NCBI GenBank assembly: GCA_937983305.1
Contig: CALKAJ010000125.1
Span: 1-31,030, forward strand
Source of the DNA: an uncultured Ignavibacteriota bacterium
GTDB lineage: Bacteria; Bacteroidota; Ignavibacteria; Tepidaquicellales; Tepidaquicellaceae
Direction: 5' to 3'
Length of the DNA stretch: 31,030 nucleotides
This document shows positions 7,556 to 16,188 of this stretch, one piece after another; position 1 is the first letter of the stretch, and every line of letters begins with the position of its first letter. Made by a program: the position numbers and the translations under genes. Under the pieces are notes generated by a model that did not search any database, had not been told where the DNA came from, and worked only from the letters and a program-made list of their open reading frames with translations.

Positions 7556-8776
7556 TCAAAATCCAATCGCCTTACTCTCAATCTGATTCGAATAAAATCC
7601 CTTATGACTTCTCTCAATATACTTAATCAAATCATCCCTTGAAAAATCCTTATTAATCTCCGACATCAACTTCAACTGCTTAATCAGATTCGCAATATAA
7701 GCACCCGTAACCTTATTTTTCTCAAGAAATCCCAAAACCACATCATCAAAAAAACTAATAATCATCTCATTATCCGTATTCTTCTTCACTATACTCAAAT
7801 AAAACTCCTTCTCAAGATTCCCAAAATCAATAATCTCATCAAATCTGCCCGGTCTCGAAGCCGCAATATCCACCAAAGTCTTATCATTCGTAGTAGCAAT
7901 CAGGAAAAACTTATTCTTACTGATTCCGTCAAGCATAGAAAGAAACCTGCCCAGACTATCATTATTAAAAGCATCCTCGCGCGTACCAAAAAACAAATCA
8001 ATATCATCAACGCAAACAAGACTTCTCTCAAACAAATTCGCAAACTCAAAAACAGACCAGCTTTTCCTCCTGACCTTATCCGGAATAATAACAACGCCGT
8101 GATTCTTACACTCCGTAATTACTGCCCTCACAATCTCTGTCTTCCCTAAACCCGGTTTCCCCGAAAAAAGAAATCTCAAAGGAGTCTTAATCTTATCATA
8201 ATTTTTAAAAGCATAAATAAATCTCTCAACATCCCTCTTAATATCCGTTCTCACATAAACCTGAGCCAGTTTACTCTCCGGAATTTCAGTCTCGCTAATC
8301 TGAATGCTGTTAAGATTCTCGCTAATCGAATCATTAACAAGAAGCACCTTACCCTTCTCATATTTCGAAGCATCCTTCAAAGCCAGCCCCAGCAACTCCT
8401 TCCCGAGTTCATCGTGCGGCTTTTCATCTTTAAAAAACGAATGATTAATGTAATAATGAGTCAAACCGTTAGAATCAATCTCTCTGTAAAAAAAGGAATA
8501 ATAATTAGTCCCGCGGAATTTATAATCGAAAACAATATTTATCGCATAAACATTTATCAGCCCGTTCTTATTCTCGGAAATAGCAGGCGTCTGAATAGGT
8601 TCGGTTTTATACATACGGAAAATTTCCAACTCATCCGATTTAATTCTGCCCTCATAAACATTCGCCATATAATCACAAATAATCAGGAAAAAGAACTTAT
8701 TAAACTCATCAAATAAAACCCGCTTTGAAAAATGTTTCGGACTCTGAACCTGAATTGCTTTTTTATTTTTATCCAT
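7556..8776 (-). CDS. AAA+ ATPase, classical type, unknown target
   Basis: 406 residues if started at the ATG at 8776 (MDKNKKAIQ). A longer frame from 8809 adds an unlikely Phe-rich leader. Residues 1-190 form a domain I do not recognise. The AAA+ module follows: Walker A GKPGLGKT at about 206-213, Walker B VCVDDIDLF at about 254-262, sensor-1 ATTN near 297, and the RPGRFDE arginine-finger segment near 308-314, as in FtsH/Cdc48-type ATPases. The C-terminal lid is short and no protease domain is present. It probably remodels a protein using ATP. It lies 65 bp downstream of the WYL regulator gene and upstream of two unknown genes. Confidence 0.85.
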   Translation of the reverse strand: MDKNKKAIQVQSPKHFSKRVLFDEFNKFFFLIICDYMANVYEGRIKSDELEIFRMYKTEPIQTPAISENKNGLINVYAINIVFDYKFRGTNYYSFFYREIDSNGLTHYYINHSFFKDEKPHDELGKELLGLALKDASKYEKGKVLLVNDSISENLNSIQISETEIPESKLAQVYVRTDIKRDVERFIYAFKNYDKIKTPLRFLFSGKPGLGKTEIVRAVITECKNHGVVIIPDKVRRKSWSVFEFANLFERSLVCVDDIDLFFGTREDAFNNDSLGRFLSMLDGISKNKFFLIATTNDKTLVDIAASRPGRFDEIIDFGNLEKEFYLSIVKKNTDNEMIISFFDDVVLGFLEKNKVTGAYIANLIKQLKLMSEINKDFSRDDLIKYIERSHKGFYSNQIESKAIGF

Positions 8777-8841
8777 ATTCTTTTTTTTAAACAAAAATAC
8801 AAATAGCAAAAGGACATATAATGTCTCGCAATAAAAAAATA

Positions 8842-9831
8842 TCAGCGGTAATTTTTCAACATCAGTTTCAGCTCATTAACAACATCATCCCTCAGGCTCT
8901 TCGGCTTAAGCACGGTACAATCCCTGCCCAGTGTCAAAACCCAGTAAAAAAAGTCCGTTAAATTATTCAACCTGTACTCAGCCAAAATACTCCCGTCTTT
9001 CTGCTTAATAATTTTCTGCGACTTATGCCATTTCCTTTCCGTAACAAATCTCACGGCATCATTGCAAACTCTGATTCGCACAGTTTCCATTTTCTCGCTT
9101 TTAAAAATCCCAAAACTATCCTCGAAATATTTTTCCGGACTGAAATTTTCCGGCTTATCAAAATTAACATTAGTAAGCTTAATCCTTTTAATCCTGCTCA
9201 CCGCAAAAACTTTTTCGCTGTTAGTTTTCCTGCAAAACCCCACAAAATACCAGTCGCCGCGATGATTAAGCAGATGATAAATATCAATCAATCTCTCCGA
9301 CTTCGCACCGCTGTAAGCCGTTTCATATAAAACTTTGACGCGAATACTCTCCATCACCGCCTTCCTTACCTTTGCCATAATATCCGGATTCACCTCTCTC
9401 ACAGGACCGGGATTAAAACTAATCAACCGGCTCAGATTTTTCACATCAACCAAAACCTTATCATCCAGCACACCTGAAATCTTATTAAAAAATTTCTTAA
9501 AATAATCAACATAAGGCGTTCCCTCATACTGTTTCAGAACTTTCTCCGTAACAGCAACGGCAAGCAAATCCGAGCTTTCAATCTTAAAAGGTCTCAGCCT
9601 GAAATTCTTATCCGAATAAATATATCCCCTTCTTATCCGGTCAAAATCAATCGGAGCATTAAACTCAAACCTCATAAACTCAATATCCCTCTGCACAGTT
9701 TTAGAAGAAACCTCTAACAGCTTCGACAATTTCTCCTTAGTCGGAAACCGCTTCTCCCCGATTTCACGGTCAATAACAGCAATCCGTTTAATTAAAGCCC
9801 TGTTAAATTCCTGCAACCTATTAACCTCCAT
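8842..9831 (-). CDS. WYL-domain transcriptional regulator
   Basis: 329 residues. An N-terminal winged helix-turn-helix of the DeoR/YafY type is visible at about 12-60 (PTKEKLSKLLEVSSKTVQRDI). The WYL domain follows, with its hallmark segment GDWYFVGFCR at about 192-201 and the AVSRIKRI strand, then a C-terminal WCX-like part. WYL domains sense nucleic acids or nucleotides, and such regulators often control phage-defence loci (for example BrxR and CapW). It heads the operon with the AAA+ ATPase and faces away from a nuclease gene. A GGAGG just inside the frame could serve a TTG start at codon 6, so the exact start is uncertain. Confidence 0.88.
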   Translation of the reverse strand: MEVNRLQEFNRALIKRIAVIDREIGEKRFPTKEKLSKLLEVSSKTVQRDIEFMRFEFNAPIDFDRIRRGYIYSDKNFRLRPFKIESSDLLAVAVTEKVLKQYEGTPYVDYFKKFFNKISGVLDDKVLVDVKNLSRLISFNPGPVREVNPDIMAKVRKAVMESIRVKVLYETAYSGAKSERLIDIYHLLNHRGDWYFVGFCRKTNSEKVFAVSRIKRIKLTNVNFDKPENFSPEKYFEDSFGIFKSEKMETVRIRVCNDAVRFVTERKWHKSQKIIKQKDGSILAEYRLNNLTDFFYWVLTLGRDCTVLKPKSLRDDVVNELKLMLKNYR

Positions 9832-9963
9832 TCATCATTAAAATATTTTTTCAACAGTAATAAATCCCTTGAATTTAATAAGATGCATAATAAATTGAAA
9901 TAATAAAAAGTTCATGCTTTATCATTAATAATATTCGTGTAATTATATTTTGAGTGGATAGTT

Positions 9964-9986
9964 TAACTTATCAATAGAATAAGTTA
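9964..9986. promoter_or_regulatory. Inverted repeat, possible WYL-regulator operator
   Basis: A perfect 8-bp dyad, TAACTTAT - 7 bases - ATAAGTTA, lies in the 228-bp spacer between the divergent WYL gene (start 9831) and nuclease gene (start 10060). The position suits an operator for the regulator, but this is inference, and short AT-rich dyads can occur by chance. Confidence 0.35.
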
Positions 9987-10059
9987 CAAAAAGTAGATAG
10001 CATAATATTTTCGCAATTTGTATATTTAACAGTTGTGTTTAATTCTAAAATAACGATAA

Positions 10060-10917
10060 ATGAAAATATCAGATGACAAAATAATGTCAATTAAGAATAA
10101 CTTGTTTTATAGATCAAGAGATGCTATATCGGATTTTTATTCGTTTCCATGGCATCAGTATAAAGGTAAAATAGATACTGATAAGATTAATTCTTCACAA
10201 GCATTGGGAATTGATTTTTGGGGTTGTTTAAAACTTTCTAGATATAAAACTGAGTTAATAAATATGCTCTTTAATAAAGATAATTATGACTGGGAATTAG
10301 AATTTGAGTATTCAGATAGATCATTATTATCAGAAAAAATATCAACTCAAATAGACGTCTTAATTACAAGCAAAAATAATATTCTTGTTATCGAGAGTAA
10401 ATTTTTTGAAAATGATGGGGGCAAGTGTTCTCAAATAAAAGGAAAAAATGGTATTTCTCAATGCAATGGCAAATACGAAATACAGATTAATCCAATTAAC
10501 AATATTGAATCGAGGTGTGCTCTTTCAGGTAAAGGGATAAAATATTGGGATTATATTGATAAATTAACATATTACAATAAAGATAATGATTATAATCCTT
10601 GTCCTTTCAAAAATGGAGAATATCAATGGATGAGAAATATTTGTTTCACTGAAGCATTAACAAAAACAAAACAATTCAAAGCCGAGTCATATCTTGTTTA
10701 TTTAAAATCAGATAAATGCCCAATATCGAAAAAAGTAGATAATGACACGTTTCTCGGAGAGCTAAAGGGAAAGATTAAAGATAAAAATGCTCTCAAACCA
10801 ATATCTTATAACGAACTCATTTTAAAATGTATTTCTTTTTTAGACATTGATATAGTAGAAAAAAATATTTGGGTTGAACTTGAAAGATGGATAACAAATA
10901 AAGAGAAAACTATATAA
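10060..10917 (+). CDS. PD-(D/E)XK nuclease, PGN_0703-like
   Basis: 285 residues. A nuclease core of the restriction-endonuclease fold is visible: D99 in the strand QIDVLIT, then ILVIESKFF with E112 and K114 (E-x-K). Upstream is SSQALGIDFWGCL at 45-57, a signature shared with the next gene (SSQPLCFNLFGEL), so both belong to the PGN_0703-type putative restriction-endonuclease group. An insert after the E-x-K carries several cysteines (123, 135, 153, 181, 195), which might bind zinc or an Fe-S cluster. No methyltransferase is adjacent. It is 158 bp upstream of the second nuclease, so joint transcription is possible. The role is likely cleavage of foreign DNA, by inference. Confidence 0.7.
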   Translation: MKISDDKIMSIKNNLFYRSRDAISDFYSFPWHQYKGKIDTDKINSSQALGIDFWGCLKLSRYKTELINMLFNKDNYDWELEFEYSDRSLLSEKISTQIDVLITSKNNILVIESKFFENDGGKCSQIKGKNGISQCNGKYEIQINPINNIESRCALSGKGIKYWDYIDKLTYYNKDNDYNPCPFKNGEYQWMRNICFTEALTKTKQFKAESYLVYLKSDKCPISKKVDNDTFLGELKGKIKDKNALKPISYNELILKCISFLDIDIVEKNIWVELERWITNKEKTI

Positions 10918-11075
10918 TATAATCAGCTCTTAAAACGCGATTAATGACATTTTTATATTTTTTTATTTCGCGGTAATAAATCTTAATTTAATTAAACCTC
11001 GTATGATAAGAGTATAACTTATTACAGCGGCTCTTTGCAGAAACCGTTTCAGATATTAGTAATAATAAAACCATA

Positions 11076-12005
11076 ATGATAAGACCCACAAAAGAAGAAC
11101 TTATAAAATACAATGTTGAGTTTCCCCAAGACACTGTCTTTTCTGCTAATGCTCGTCTATTACAAAGTAAGTGGCGACACGAAAAAGGATTTCCCGAATT
11201 AAAACTAGGAAACTTTTTGGACATTGAATTTGCAAAGAATAGCAAAGCGAACTTTCTGACCGACAATATCAGAAATCTTGTAACGCAAGAAATCTTAAAC
11301 GCAAAAAAAACAGGCGGACTTATTAGCGAACCGAGAATTTGGAATAATCTTCTATCCTCACAGCCGCTTTGCTTTAATTTGTTTGGTGAATTATATTTTG
11401 ATTTAGAATTGGCGACAAAATTTTTCAAACAACTATTTCCTGACCGGCTTGACAATATTACTGCAATTAGGTTTGAGTATTCTCCAGGTCGAGGAAGTAC
11501 TAAGTATAATGGCGATTATTCTGCTTTTGACGTTTTTGTGGAATATTCTAAGGATACTAAAAGAGGATTTATTGGAATTGAGGTTAAGTATGCTGAAAGT
11601 TTAAAAGAAGAAAATAAAACCAAAGCAAATAAATACTTTAAAGAACAATACGCTACATTAACTAACTATTGTGGAATTTTTAAAACTAACAGCATTGATT
11701 TCTTGCGACAACCGCCAATATCACAAATATGGCGAGATCATCTACTTTGTGTTTCAACAAAGCAAGACTATGATGATGGATTTTTTGTTTTTCTTTTTCC
11801 TTGCCAAAACATACAATGTCAAAAAGGTGTTGACGCTTACCAAAATTTTCTTGTATCTGAGAATGAAGAACAGAATTGCTTTTATCCTCGATATCTTGAT
11901 GACTTTATAAACACTTTGTTAAATATTTCGGCTGCTGATTGGGTAAAAGAACTTAGACATAGGTACATTGGAAACAATTTAAATGACTACATCGATAATG
12001 TTTAG
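11076..12005 (+). CDS. PD-(D/E)XK nuclease, PGN_0703-like (second)
   Basis: 309 residues. SSQPLCFNLFGEL lies at 94-106, followed by the catalytic pattern: D152 in SAFDVFVEY and GIEVKYAES with E169 and K171. The preceding N-terminal part (SANARLLQSKWRHEKGFP) and spacing resemble the PGN_0703 family of putative restriction endonucleases more closely than the previous gene does. Its 3' end overlaps the helicase-nuclease gene by 8 or 23 bp depending on which helicase start is used, so the two are translationally coupled and probably act together. The product may nick or cut DNA opened by the helicase; this is inference. Confidence 0.75.
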   Translation: MIRPTKEELIKYNVEFPQDTVFSANARLLQSKWRHEKGFPELKLGNFLDIEFAKNSKANFLTDNIRNLVTQEILNAKKTGGLISEPRIWNNLLSSQPLCFNLFGELYFDLELATKFFKQLFPDRLDNITAIRFEYSPGRGSTKYNGDYSAFDVFVEYSKDTKRGFIGIEVKYAESLKEENKTKANKYFKEQYATLTNYCGIFKTNSIDFLRQPPISQIWRDHLLCVSTKQDYDDGFFVFLFPCQNIQCQKGVDAYQNFLVSENEEQNCFYPRYLDDFINTLLNISAADWVKELRHRYIGNNLNDYIDNV

Positions 12006-13839
12006 TAGAGTAATTCCATCTTGGGAGCAAATCCATACTTCAAATCAACCTTTGACAGAAGGTGAAGAGTATTTAGTAAAATATTTAGACGCAACCTTAA
12101 AGAAAGACGAAGCTTTTAAAGAAGATGACAACTTGGAAAAATATAATGGTTGGTTAATTTTTGTTCAACCGTTTCTAAACGGTAGTCGGCCTGATGTTAT
12201 TATTTTCAATCCGAATATTGGTGTTCAAATCTTTGAAGTAAAAGACTGGAATTTAAATAACTACGAGTTTGCAATTAATAACATAGGCAAACTGAACTTT
12301 CAGGTTACAGATAGTAAAGGTACTTATACGATTAAATCACCGGTAAATCAAGTTGAACATTACAAAGAAAAACTAACCGGCCAACTTATACCTCAAATTG
12401 GCGAAGAAATTGACAACAATGTTAAAAGCTATGGACTTATTAAAACATCTATCTATTTTCATAAAGCAAGAACAGTAGAGGCACAAGAAAAATTTAGTCA
12501 ACAAGTGAAAAATTTTTCCAAATTTCCAGTATTCGGAAAGGATTCTTTAATTTCTTCAAAACTCAAGCAAATTGTTCCGGATAGTTATTTAAATAAAAGT
12601 ATTTATTGGATAGAAGACTGGAATAAAGAAATTTTATTTTGGTTAATTCCTCCGTTTCACTCTATTGAACAAGGTAATAAGCTTGAATTAAACAAAAATC
12701 AAAAGAAATTTGCAGAACCTCAAAAAGGACATTACAGAGTTCGAGGTGTTGCAGGCAGTGGAAAAACGCAGGTATTGGCTTATCGTGCATCAAATCTGGC
12801 ATCACAAGGATACAAAGTTTTAATTCTCTCGTTCAACATTACTTTATGGCATTACATAAAAGATATGGTTTCAAGATGTCCGTTTGATTTTAGATGGGAT
12901 AAATTTACATTTGGTCATTTCCATGGTTTTTGTAAAGACATTTTAAATGAATTCGGTGAAAATTGGCCAAGTGATGAAATGAATAGCGAAGCTGTTTTTA
13001 AAGAAATTGTTCCAAAAAAGGTTTTAGAAGTAATAAAAAAAGGAAACTACGATAAGTATGACGCAATATTAATTGATGAAGGACAAGATTACTATGTTGA
13101 ATGGTATAATATGCTCTGCCACTTCTTAAATAGCAGAGATGAACTTGTTGTTGTTTGCGATAAGAAGCAGAATATTTATAGCCGCGAAATGGAATGGCTG
13201 GACAGGAGACGAACTGGTATTGGAAAGTTTAGCGATTGGATTGAGTTGAAAACAATTGTCAGGCTTCCAGAGAAAATTGCAGGAATGACTAGAGTTTTTA
13301 GTGAAAAATTTAAATTGAATCAAGATGTAAAAGTAGATATTGTTGAGCGACCTGACCTTTTTAATCAGTTTGAAGAGCACTCTGTGTGGTGGAATATTGA
13401 AGAGACAGAATGGTTATTAAAAATAAACGAGGCATTTGAAATTATTAAAGCTAACGGAACCTCTAAGCATGCATCTGACACAGTTATTTTACTTCCAGAT
13501 AAAAACTATGGACTTAAGTGCGTAGAATTCTTTGAGATGTCAAAAAATATAAAAGTTAATCACGTCTTTGAAAAAGAGGAAGAAGAAATGTACCATACAC
13601 ACAAAAAGGCTTTTTGGATGGGTGATGGCAGACTGAAAATGTCAACAATTCACAGCTTTAAAGGATGGGAGGTCTTAAACGTAATTTTATACATTTCTGA
13701 TAATATTTATACCAGTGATAATGTATATGACCAAATTGTTTATACAGCAATGACCAGAACAAGACAAAACTTGATAATAATAAATGCAAATAAACGGTAT
13801 ATGGAATTTGGAGAAGAACTCCCTAAAACTTGGAGATAG
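11983..13839 (+). CDS. NERD-domain nuclease fused to SF1 helicase
   Basis: 618 residues. The N-terminal NERD (nuclease-related) domain shows RPDVIIFNP with D71 and VQIFEVKDW with E85 and K87, the PD-(D/E)XK triad. The UvrD/Rep-like helicase follows: Walker A GVAGSGKT at 255-262, Walker B ILIDEGQD with D365/E366, a motif IV-VI region with ST-IHSFKGWE and TAMTRTRQNL near the end. Accessory 1B/2B insertions are short. A start at 11998 (the next in-frame ATG) is equally possible. It overlaps the upstream nuclease and is followed by a strong terminator, so it closes a two- or three-gene operon with three separate nuclease active sites. Confidence 0.88.
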   Translation: MTTSIMFSRVIPSWEQIHTSNQPLTEGEEYLVKYLDATLKKDEAFKEDDNLEKYNGWLIFVQPFLNGSRPDVIIFNPNIGVQIFEVKDWNLNNYEFAINNIGKLNFQVTDSKGTYTIKSPVNQVEHYKEKLTGQLIPQIGEEIDNNVKSYGLIKTSIYFHKARTVEAQEKFSQQVKNFSKFPVFGKDSLISSKLKQIVPDSYLNKSIYWIEDWNKEILFWLIPPFHSIEQGNKLELNKNQKKFAEPQKGHYRVRGVAGSGKTQVLAYRASNLASQGYKVLILSFNITLWHYIKDMVSRCPFDFRWDKFTFGHFHGFCKDILNEFGENWPSDEMNSEAVFKEIVPKKVLEVIKKGNYDKYDAILIDEGQDYYVEWYNMLCHFLNSRDELVVVCDKKQNIYSREMEWLDRRRTGIGKFSDWIELKTIVRLPEKIAGMTRVFSEKFKLNQDVKVDIVERPDLFNQFEEHSVWWNIEETEWLLKINEAFEIIKANGTSKHASDTVILLPDKNYGLKCVEFFEMSKNIKVNHVFEKEEEEMYHTHKKAFWMGDGRLKMSTIHSFKGWEVLNVILYISDNIYTSDNVYDQIVYTAMTRTRQNLIIINANKRYMEFGEELPKTWR

Positions 13840-13867
13840 AAAACCAACACCAGTCAATTTCTCGTTT

Positions 13868-13898
13868 CATAAGCACAATACGTGCTTATGTTTTATTT
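13868..13898 (+). terminator. Rho-independent terminator of the nuclease-helicase operon
   Basis: A perfect 9-bp stem CATAAGCAC / GTGCTTATG (13868-13876 and 13882-13890) with a 5-base loop is followed directly by TTTTATTT. It starts 29 bp after the helicase stop codon. The T-run is only on the plus-strand side, so it serves the plus-strand operon and separates it from the convergent module that ends at 13971. Confidence 0.85.
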
Positions 13899-13970
13899 AC
13901 CATAAGCCTATTTAATTCTATTTTAGAATGATAAAGAAATATCTTAAAAATACTATTTTCATAATCATTG

Positions 13971-14630
13971 CTATACGTTTTCCTTTAATAAACCGATAGC
14001 CTCAACAATGTCATTTATCCAATTATCAACAGAGGTTTTATACTGAGCCGGGTGATTTGCAGCAATAATATTCGGCTTAAATATCCTGACTCCACTTTGG
14101 TTTTCTCTATAAACAGTTTCATTATTATTTTTAACAAATCTATCATTCCAATCCTCAAATAGTAAAACAAGGTTGGGATTTTTTGCACTTACTATTTCTT
14201 TTATTTGCAAAATTCTATTTTTACAAAATTGTTTATAATCATCTAAACTAATCCCAAACCATTTCGTATAATTATCCCATATATATATTTTTTTCGTATT
14301 TAGTCCTTCCGCGATTGGATACATATTTAGATAATAATTCCCGCTTATGCCTATTTCGATACTTGAGTTTAATACATTCAAAAGCTGTTTAATGTTCTTA
14401 TAGGTTGGAGTATCATTTAATAAATTTTTATTATCAAATACCGAAGAATAATATTCTTTTTCTAAAATTCCAATTTTATCAAAATTTTTAATTTGATTTA
14501 CCTGCTGTTTTATCATATCTTCGGATTTATATTCTCCGGATTCCTCTTTACATATTATCCAAATATCAGACTCAATGTCGCCATACCCCAAAAGCGCATC
14601 CAAAGTATCTAAGTATTTATTGTTACTCAT
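13971..14630 (-). CDS. Possible uracil-DNA-glycosylase-fold protein
   Basis: 219 residues, only tentatively recognised. The order of elements resembles the UDG superfamily: an early hydrophobic strand SDIWIICKEESGE (compare G-x-E/D-P-G motif 1), a middle strand YYLNMYPIAEG with Asn, a strand NPNLVLLFEDW, and a late ANHPAQ resembling the HPS motif. Catalytic residues cannot be confirmed by eye. If correct it would remove a base from DNA, as the phage-defence glycosylase Brig1 does. It is the last gene of a three-gene minus-strand operon, 46 bp after the ATPase-HEPN gene, with an AAAGGA ribosome site about 9 bases before its ATG. Confidence 0.45.
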   Translation of the reverse strand: MSNNKYLDTLDALLGYGDIESDIWIICKEESGEYKSEDMIKQQVNQIKNFDKIGILEKEYYSSVFDNKNLLNDTPTYKNIKQLLNVLNSSIEIGISGNYYLNMYPIAEGLNTKKIYIWDNYTKWFGISLDDYKQFCKNRILQIKEIVSAKNPNLVLLFEDWNDRFVKNNNETVYRENQSGVRIFKPNIIAANHPAQYKTSVDNWINDIVEAIGLLKENV

Positions 14631-14676
14631 TATTTAATTCCTTTCGTTAAATTTATTTTGTATTTGTTTTTTACAA

Positions 14677-16182
14677 TTAATAACTCAATATTTTAATTAT
14701 TGCCTTTTTTATTTTATTTAATTCGTCAATAGTTTTTTCCGTTATTATATTATTATGTGCAATTTGATTTCTGATTATTCTAAATCTATCAAACATATCC
14801 TTTGTTTCACTATTATTCTGGAAAGATGTATTATATAAGTTGATTCCGTTTTTATCAATTGAATTTAACAAAAGATAAATTAAATCAGAATACAATAGAG
14901 AGGAACTCGAGGAAGAATAAGCATCAACAAATTCAGAATGTCGATTTTTTAACTTATCTTTTTGAAATTGTAATTCTTCGCCTAATGTGTGTTTTTTCCA
15001 GTCGTCGTTAAATTTCCCTAAAGCATCAACAACCTTAAAAGGATTTTCGGAATTGTCTGTCTTTTCATTTAATATTATTACAAGATAATTTCTTAATCTG
15101 TTTTCAATTTCTAAAACAATTTCGTATGCGAATTGATTTAATGAAGGAATTGGAGGTATTAATTCATTGTAGTCTTTAAGTGTTTTATTGTTTCCTAAAA
15201 GGTCTTTCATTGCCTTGTGCTCTCTGATAGTTATTTCATGTATCCAACTTCTCATTGCTAAAACTTCAATGTCTAACATTTTAACTTTCTTAACTATTCC
15301 GCTCAACAATAATTCTTCAAATAATTCAATTTCTTTATTTCTGTATCTTACAATTTTATAACATAATAGATTATTTATTACGTCTAATGAATACTTGCTT
15401 AGTTTACTTAGAGTTTTTTCTATATAATCCTTGAAAAACTTTTCATTTATTAAATTGTATGCTTTTTCTCTAATATTGTTACAAGTAAAATCATCCCCAA
15501 TATTTTTTAAAACGTAATCGATAATTCCGAAACATCCTCCACTTATTTCATATAAATATTTAATTTTATAATCCTCAATTGCAAATGTGAATGAATCTGC
15601 TCTGTATTTTATTATGAATGACTTAACTTCTTTTTCATCGTAATCCGAAAGAAATATTTCTTCGGGAAAATACGAACCAACATTAAATTCACATTTTTTT
15701 CTTAATTCAGATGGCCTCCAGGAACCTACACAAATTATTATTAGAGAAAAAGATATTTTATCAGAGCTTATTTTCTCCCTAAGATTTCTTAATTGGCTTA
15801 ATAAATTATAAGTCCTATCCGCACCTATTTTATCAATATCATCAATGATAAAATACATTGAATCCAAATCGTTATAATCAATTCTTTTAAAAATATTGAA
15901 TAATATATCATATAAAGATGTATCATTCTGTGAAACCTCTATATCTATGCCATATTCAACATTTATTGATTTAACTAAGTTTTCAACTATTTCGTTGTTC
16001 AAATAATTTTCGCTTGTTTGAACAAATGTCAATGTTTTAGATTTTAAATTTATTTCGGACTTGATTTCTTCAATAAATTGAGATTTTCCCGAATATTTTG
16101 GTGCTATAACATTAATAAACTGACATTGTTTATTAATATTAAGTATTTTATGTAAAACCTCCGATTTTGAGCTAAATATCAT
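14677..16182 (-). CDS. P-loop ATPase with C-terminal HEPN domain
   Basis: 501 residues. The N-terminal ATPase has Walker A A-P-K-Y-S-G-K-S at 27-34 (Ala replacing the first Gly), Walker B MYFIIDDIDKI with D114/D115, and a following strand FSLIIICVGSW typical of ORC/Cdc6- or STAND-like ATPases. A helical middle part leads to a C-terminal domain with RNQIAH at 471-476, the R-x4-H catalytic motif of HEPN ribonucleases, in a setting (FDRFRIIRNQIAHNN) like Swt1-type HEPN domains. HEPN proteins in defence usually cut RNA when activated. It starts 6 bp after the stop of the giant ATPase gene, so the two are co-expressed and the giant protein may be its sensor. Confidence 0.8.
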   Translation of the reverse strand: MIFSSKSEVLHKILNINKQCQFINVIAPKYSGKSQFIEEIKSEINLKSKTLTFVQTSENYLNNEIVENLVKSINVEYGIDIEVSQNDTSLYDILFNIFKRIDYNDLDSMYFIIDDIDKIGADRTYNLLSQLRNLREKISSDKISFSLIIICVGSWRPSELRKKCEFNVGSYFPEEIFLSDYDEKEVKSFIIKYRADSFTFAIEDYKIKYLYEISGGCFGIIDYVLKNIGDDFTCNNIREKAYNLINEKFFKDYIEKTLSKLSKYSLDVINNLLCYKIVRYRNKEIELFEELLLSGIVKKVKMLDIEVLAMRSWIHEITIREHKAMKDLLGNNKTLKDYNELIPPIPSLNQFAYEIVLEIENRLRNYLVIILNEKTDNSENPFKVVDALGKFNDDWKKHTLGEELQFQKDKLKNRHSEFVDAYSSSSSSLLYSDLIYLLLNSIDKNGINLYNTSFQNNSETKDMFDRFRIIRNQIAHNNIITEKTIDELNKIKKAIIKILSY

Positions 16183-16188
16183 AGGATT

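Noticed and set aside
13915..13929. Hairpin ATTCTA-TTT-TAGAAT as terminator for the minus-strand module B
   Set aside because: Stem is short and almost all A/T, and no T-run follows on the minus strand.
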